Shown piece by piece: positions 5,836-7,983 of a DNA stretch of 7,983 bases. A program made the translations under genes and the position numbers. Origin of the DNA: an archaeon (GTDB lineage Archaea; EX4484-52; B79-G9). Below the pieces are notes generated by a model. It saw only the letters and a list, made by a program, of their open reading frames with translations. It did not search any database and was not told the origin of the DNA. Every line of letters starts with the position of its first letter. The stretch's first letter is position 1. The DNA is taken from contig WSZW01000007.1 of assembly GCA_013139905.1 (NCBI GenBank), positions 1-7,983 on the forward strand. The letters are read 5' to 3'.

Positions 5836-5840
5836 ATTGT

Positions 5841-6287
5841 ATGGTGAATGATACAGGATATGGGTCAGATGTCGGTAAGTTTTGTGGTGTTGGGTCTGAT
5901 GGAGTGTGTGACTGTTCTCCGCTAGATTTTGCGTTGGATTTGTATCAGGATGATGTTGGTGATTATTTGTCAAAATTTGGGTTTACTCCAACTTTTATTG
6001 GTTTGTTATTGCAAAAAACAGGTGTTGATGATAGTATTATTCCTATTGAAAAGCAATTAAAATTTTTAAAATTTAGTAAGTATTCACTTGAATCTGGATA
6101 TGTGGATCCAGTACAATTAGAACAACAATATTTTGGTTTGTATGTTAATGGTATGAATTTGTCTGATGATATTTTAAATGAAAAAATACCTATTCTTGAA
6201 TCATGGTTTAAAGAATGTAAAGAAAAATATGGGGGTGTGGATTGTTTATGTATGAGGGAAGAAATTGATATATTAAAAAATTCATGA
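5841..6287 (+). CDS. Hypothetical protein with two three-cysteine clusters (148 aa)
   Basis: No known family is recognised. The protein has no signal peptide or membrane helix and looks soluble and largely helical, with several amphipathic stretches between residues 30 and 125. Its cysteines fall into two similar clusters at the ends: C15-x7-C23-x-C25 near the N-terminus and C126-x8-C135-x-C137 near the C-terminus, each preceded by acidic/glycine-rich turns ending in GV. Six cysteines in this arrangement suggest metal binding or, if exported by an unseen route, disulfides; both are inference. The start ATG 5841 is chosen on its AGGGTGA site; ATG 5823 would add six residues with two more Cys. 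It begins 42 nt after the surface-protein stop on the same strand, so the two are probably co-transcribed. Its stop codon TGA lies in a TCATGA palindrome shared with the stop of gatA on the other strand. Confidence 0.8.
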   Translation: MVNDTGYGSDVGKFCGVGSDGVCDCSPLDFALDLYQDDVGDYLSKFGFTPTFIGLLLQKTGVDDSIIPIEKQLKFLKFSKYSLESGYVDPVQLEQQYFGLYVNGMNLSDDILNEKIPILESWFKECKEKYGGVDCLCMREEIDILKNS

Positions 6288-7676
6288 TTTTATTGAATTT
6301 GCAAGTGTGATGATTTTTTCTTCTTGCATGTGGTCTGCAAGTATGTGCATACCTACGGGCATTTTATTTAGGTTTTTAACGGGAACTGAAATCATAGGGA
6401 TTCCTGCCAGATTTGGACCAACTGTTAATATGTCTGCGGAATAGTGTTCTAGTGGTGTTAGTTTTTCTATGTCTTTGAATTTTGGTGCTATAAATGGCAT
6501 TGTTGGTGATACAAGACAATCGAATTTTTTGAATGATTTTTTGTAGTCATTTATTATCATTGTTCTTACTTTCATGGCTTTTAGGTAATATTGGTCGCGG
6601 TATCCTGCCATTCTTGCATAGGTTCCCAAGATTATTCTTCTTTTTGTTTCTTCGCCAAGATATGTTCCTCTTATTTTTGAGAAATATTCGTTGAAATCTG
6701 TTGCGTTGGTTTGTTCTGATGCACCGTAACGCATGCCGCAGAATTTTGCTAGGTTGGTGCTTGTTTCGCACATTGCTATTATGTAGTATGCGGGGATGAC
6801 GTATTTTGTTGTTTTTAATGTGCATTTTTCGTATGTGGCGCCTAGGGATTCTAGTTTTTTTATGTTATCCCAGATGATGTTTTTTATTTTTTCATCTGTG
6901 GTTTCTTTGAAATATTCTTCGGGTATTCCGATTTTCATGCCTTTGATGTTTTTATCTAGTGCTTTTTGATAGTTTGGGACTGTGTTATTTGCGGATGTTT
7001 CGTCTAATGGGTCGTGACCTGCTATGATTTCAAGTGCAAATGCAACATCTTCGACGGTTTTTCCAATTGCGCCTATTTTGTCAAGAGAATTTGCGTAGTC
7101 TATTAGTCCGTATCTGGATATTCTACCATATGTTGGTGTTATGCCTACGGTTCCTGTGAATGCTGCTGGTGCTGATATTGAACCGCCGGTTGATTCTGCG
7201 ATTGCGATGTGCGGCATATTAAGTGCTGCGGTGATTCCGCCGGCACCACCTGAAGAGCCACCGCAGGTTCTTGTTTCATCAAGAGGGTTTTTTGGTATTT
7301 TGTATGCGCAATTAGTTGAGAATGTTCCGTGACCGAATTCGTCTTGGGCTGTTTTTCCGATAATTATTCCGCCTTGATGTTTTAATTTTTTAATTGCGGT
7401 TGCATCAAATGGCGGGGTGTAGCCTTCAAGAATTTTTGATCCTGATGTTGTTTGTATGTCTTTGGTGCAGATACAGTCTTTAATTGATAATGGAAGTCCT
7501 TTTAGTTTTCCTGATTGTATTTTTGGTTTATTTTCGTTTGTTGTTATTAGAAGATTGTATTTTTTGTCTGCTTCTTTTAATTTTTTGAAGAATTGATTGT
7601 AGAAATCGTCATAATTTACATTGCCTTTGTTTGATTCTTCAAGAAATGTTTTTACAGACATGTTTTCGAATTTCAT
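6282..7676 (-). CDS. gatA: Asp-tRNA(Asn)/Glu-tRNA(Gln) amidotransferase subunit A
   Basis: A 464-residue amidase-signature protein, the glutaminase subunit of GatCAB. It releases ammonia from glutamine, which GatB uses to amidate misacylated Asp-tRNA(Asn) (the usual archaeal role) or Glu-tRNA(Gln). The Ser-cisSer-Lys triad is visible: Lys66 in GLPLSIKD, Ser142 in CGGSSGGAGG and nucleophile Ser166 in ESTGGSIS. The block YGRISRYGLIDYANSLDKIG (183-202) is characteristic of GatA rather than of generic amidases. Differences from the textbook form are ESTGGSIS where SDTGGSIR is common. Length is near the usual 470-490. The start ATG 7676 has a weak GTGAG upstream and a TATA box at 7707-7714. GatB and GatC are not adjacent. 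The final SerTGA overlaps the end of the convergent six-cysteine gene. Identification is firm; which tRNA is amidated cannot be told from this gene alone. Confidence 0.95.
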   Translation of the reverse strand: MKFENMSVKTFLEESNKGNVNYDDFYNQFFKKLKEADKKYNLLITTNENKPKIQSGKLKGLPLSIKDCICTKDIQTTSGSKILEGYTPPFDATAIKKLKHQGGIIIGKTAQDEFGHGTFSTNCAYKIPKNPLDETRTCGGSSGGAGGITAALNMPHIAIAESTGGSISAPAAFTGTVGITPTYGRISRYGLIDYANSLDKIGAIGKTVEDVAFALEIIAGHDPLDETSANNTVPNYQKALDKNIKGMKIGIPEEYFKETTDEKIKNIIWDNIKKLESLGATYEKCTLKTTKYVIPAYYIIAMCETSTNLAKFCGMRYGASEQTNATDFNEYFSKIRGTYLGEETKRRIILGTYARMAGYRDQYYLKAMKVRTMIINDYKKSFKKFDCLVSPTMPFIAPKFKDIEKLTPLEHYSADILTVGPNLAGIPMISVPVKNLNKMPVGMHILADHMQEEKIITLANSIKS

Positions 7677-7706
7677 TTGCTCACGTAGTTAAATATGCAT
7701 TTTAAT

Positions 7707-7714
7707 TATATAAA
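7707..7714 (-). promoter_or_regulatory. TATA box of gatA
   Basis: TATATAAA on the plus strand reads TTTATATA on the minus strand, at -38 to -31 from ATG 7676, preceded on the minus strand by a purine-rich GCGAAGTT that could be a BRE. It predicts a leader of only about 8 nt. Confidence 0.6.
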
Positions 7715-7817
7715 AACTTCGCATGGGTTGATTGGTTATTTTTTTGACAGTTCATAATTTTTATGGTTTGGATTTGTGATATTTTGTTGATTTTTGTGTT
7801 TGGTTTTGTATGGAATC

Positions 7818-7825
7818 TTTATATG
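7818..7825 (+). promoter_or_regulatory. TATA box of the pilin-like gene
   Basis: TTTATATG at -30 to -23 relative to ATG 7848 predicts a leaderless transcript. No Shine-Dalgarno precedes that ATG, which agrees. Confidence 0.6.
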
Positions 7826-7847
7826 CGAATAAAGCCATATTTTGTGT

Positions 7848-7983
7848 ATGTTGTTTAGAAAGGGCGTATCGCCGTTAATTTCTGTTATTTTGGTTCTTGT
7901 TTTTACGGTTTCTATTAGTACTGCTATTTTGGGTTGGGTGACAGATTACATTAAAACGACAACTGATGCTGTGACACCGGATG
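7848..7983 (+). CDS. Archaeal type IV pilin-like protein (partial, N-terminus)
   Basis: The first 45 residues of a protein cut off by the right edge. It has the class III signal-peptide layout of archaeal pilins and archaellin-related proteins: a short basic leader MLFRKG, a cleavage point after Gly6, then VSPLIS leading straight into a hydrophobic helix (about residues 10-30, ISVILVLVFTVSISTAILGW) and a polar continuation DYIKTTTDAVTPD. A prepilin peptidase of the PibD/FlaK type would be expected to cut at KG|VSPLI, after which the helix packs in the filament core or anchors the protein in the membrane. The start is set by the leader and by the TATA box 23-30 nt upstream. It diverges from gatA. 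Whether it is a pilus subunit, a minor pilin or a pilin-anchored surface protein cannot be decided without the missing C-terminal part. Confidence 0.85.
   Translation, partial: MLFRKGVSPLISVILVLVFTVSISTAILGWVTDYIKTTTDAVTPD

Noticed and set aside
6547..6825. Second minus-strand frame within gatA
   Set aside because: Out-of-frame shadow of gatA, with an R/N/K-rich product typical of frame shadows.
7141..7332. Plus-strand open frame rich in P, A and V
   Set aside because: It lies entirely antisense to the catalytic core of gatA; composition mirrors the Gly/Ser-rich GatA loop.
7763..7858. 31-codon hydrophobic plus-strand frame before the pilin-like gene
   Set aside because: It contains the pilin-like gene's TATA box and overlaps its start in another frame, with no Shine-Dalgarno; hydrophobicity is expected from T-rich DNA.
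1..7983. CRISPR array, insertion sequence, tRNA or rRNA
   Set aside because: No regularly spaced repeats, transposase motifs, or tRNA/rRNA-like GC-rich segments were seen in any gap.

Overview
The window reads as AT-rich archaeal chromosome, most likely from a small-genome DPANN-type lineage (Woesearchaeota or Pacearchaeota style); that lineage guess is inference. Direct support for archaea: TATA-like boxes (TTTATATA or TTTATATG) sit about 22-38 nt upstream of several start codons, two of them at the spacing expected of leaderless transcripts. There is also an archaeal type IV pilin/archaellin-like N-terminus, a GatA with DPANN-like motif wording, and a modular, sequon-rich, membrane-anchored exoprotein of a kind common in these genomes.

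Layout. 1-185 (minus): start of a charged, probably coiled-coil protein that runs off the left edge. 186-303: divergent promoter region. 304-1311 (plus): MoxR-type AAA+ ATPase. 1357-1911 (minus): XTP/dITP diphosphatase (RdgB/HAM1), convergent with MoxR and apparently leaderless. 1912-2304: AT-rich gap with an imperfect hairpin and several TATA-like sequences. 2305-2571 (plus): small single-span membrane protein of unknown function. 2559-2687 (plus): 42-residue SEC-C zinc-motif microprotein that overlaps the previous frame and carries the strongest Shine-Dalgarno sequence in the window. 2688-3008: gap with a long near-perfect hairpin, short direct repeats and a 12-bp tandem duplication. 3009-5798 (plus): 929-residue secreted, C-terminally anchored multidomain surface protein. 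5841-6287 (plus): unrecognised 148-residue protein with two similar three-cysteine clusters, probably in an operon with the surface protein. 6282-7676 (minus): GatA, whose stop codon shares a TCATGA palindrome with the stop of the preceding gene. 7677-7847: divergent promoter region. 7848-7983 (plus): N-terminus of a type IV pilin-like protein that runs off the right edge.

How it fits together: housekeeping genes (gatA, rdgB, a lone moxR) alternate with cell-surface genes (modular exoprotein, pilin-like protein). No defence system, mobile element, CRISPR array or tRNA/rRNA is visible. The least conventional stretch is 2305-2797: a membrane ORF coupled to a SEC-C microprotein, followed by a structured RNA-like hairpin. 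Genes that appear to be first in a transcript tend to have a TATA box close to the start and little or no Shine-Dalgarno, whereas downstream genes carry strong Shine-Dalgarno sequences. The plus strand is T- and G-rich whichever way the genes point, suggesting a replication-strand skew.
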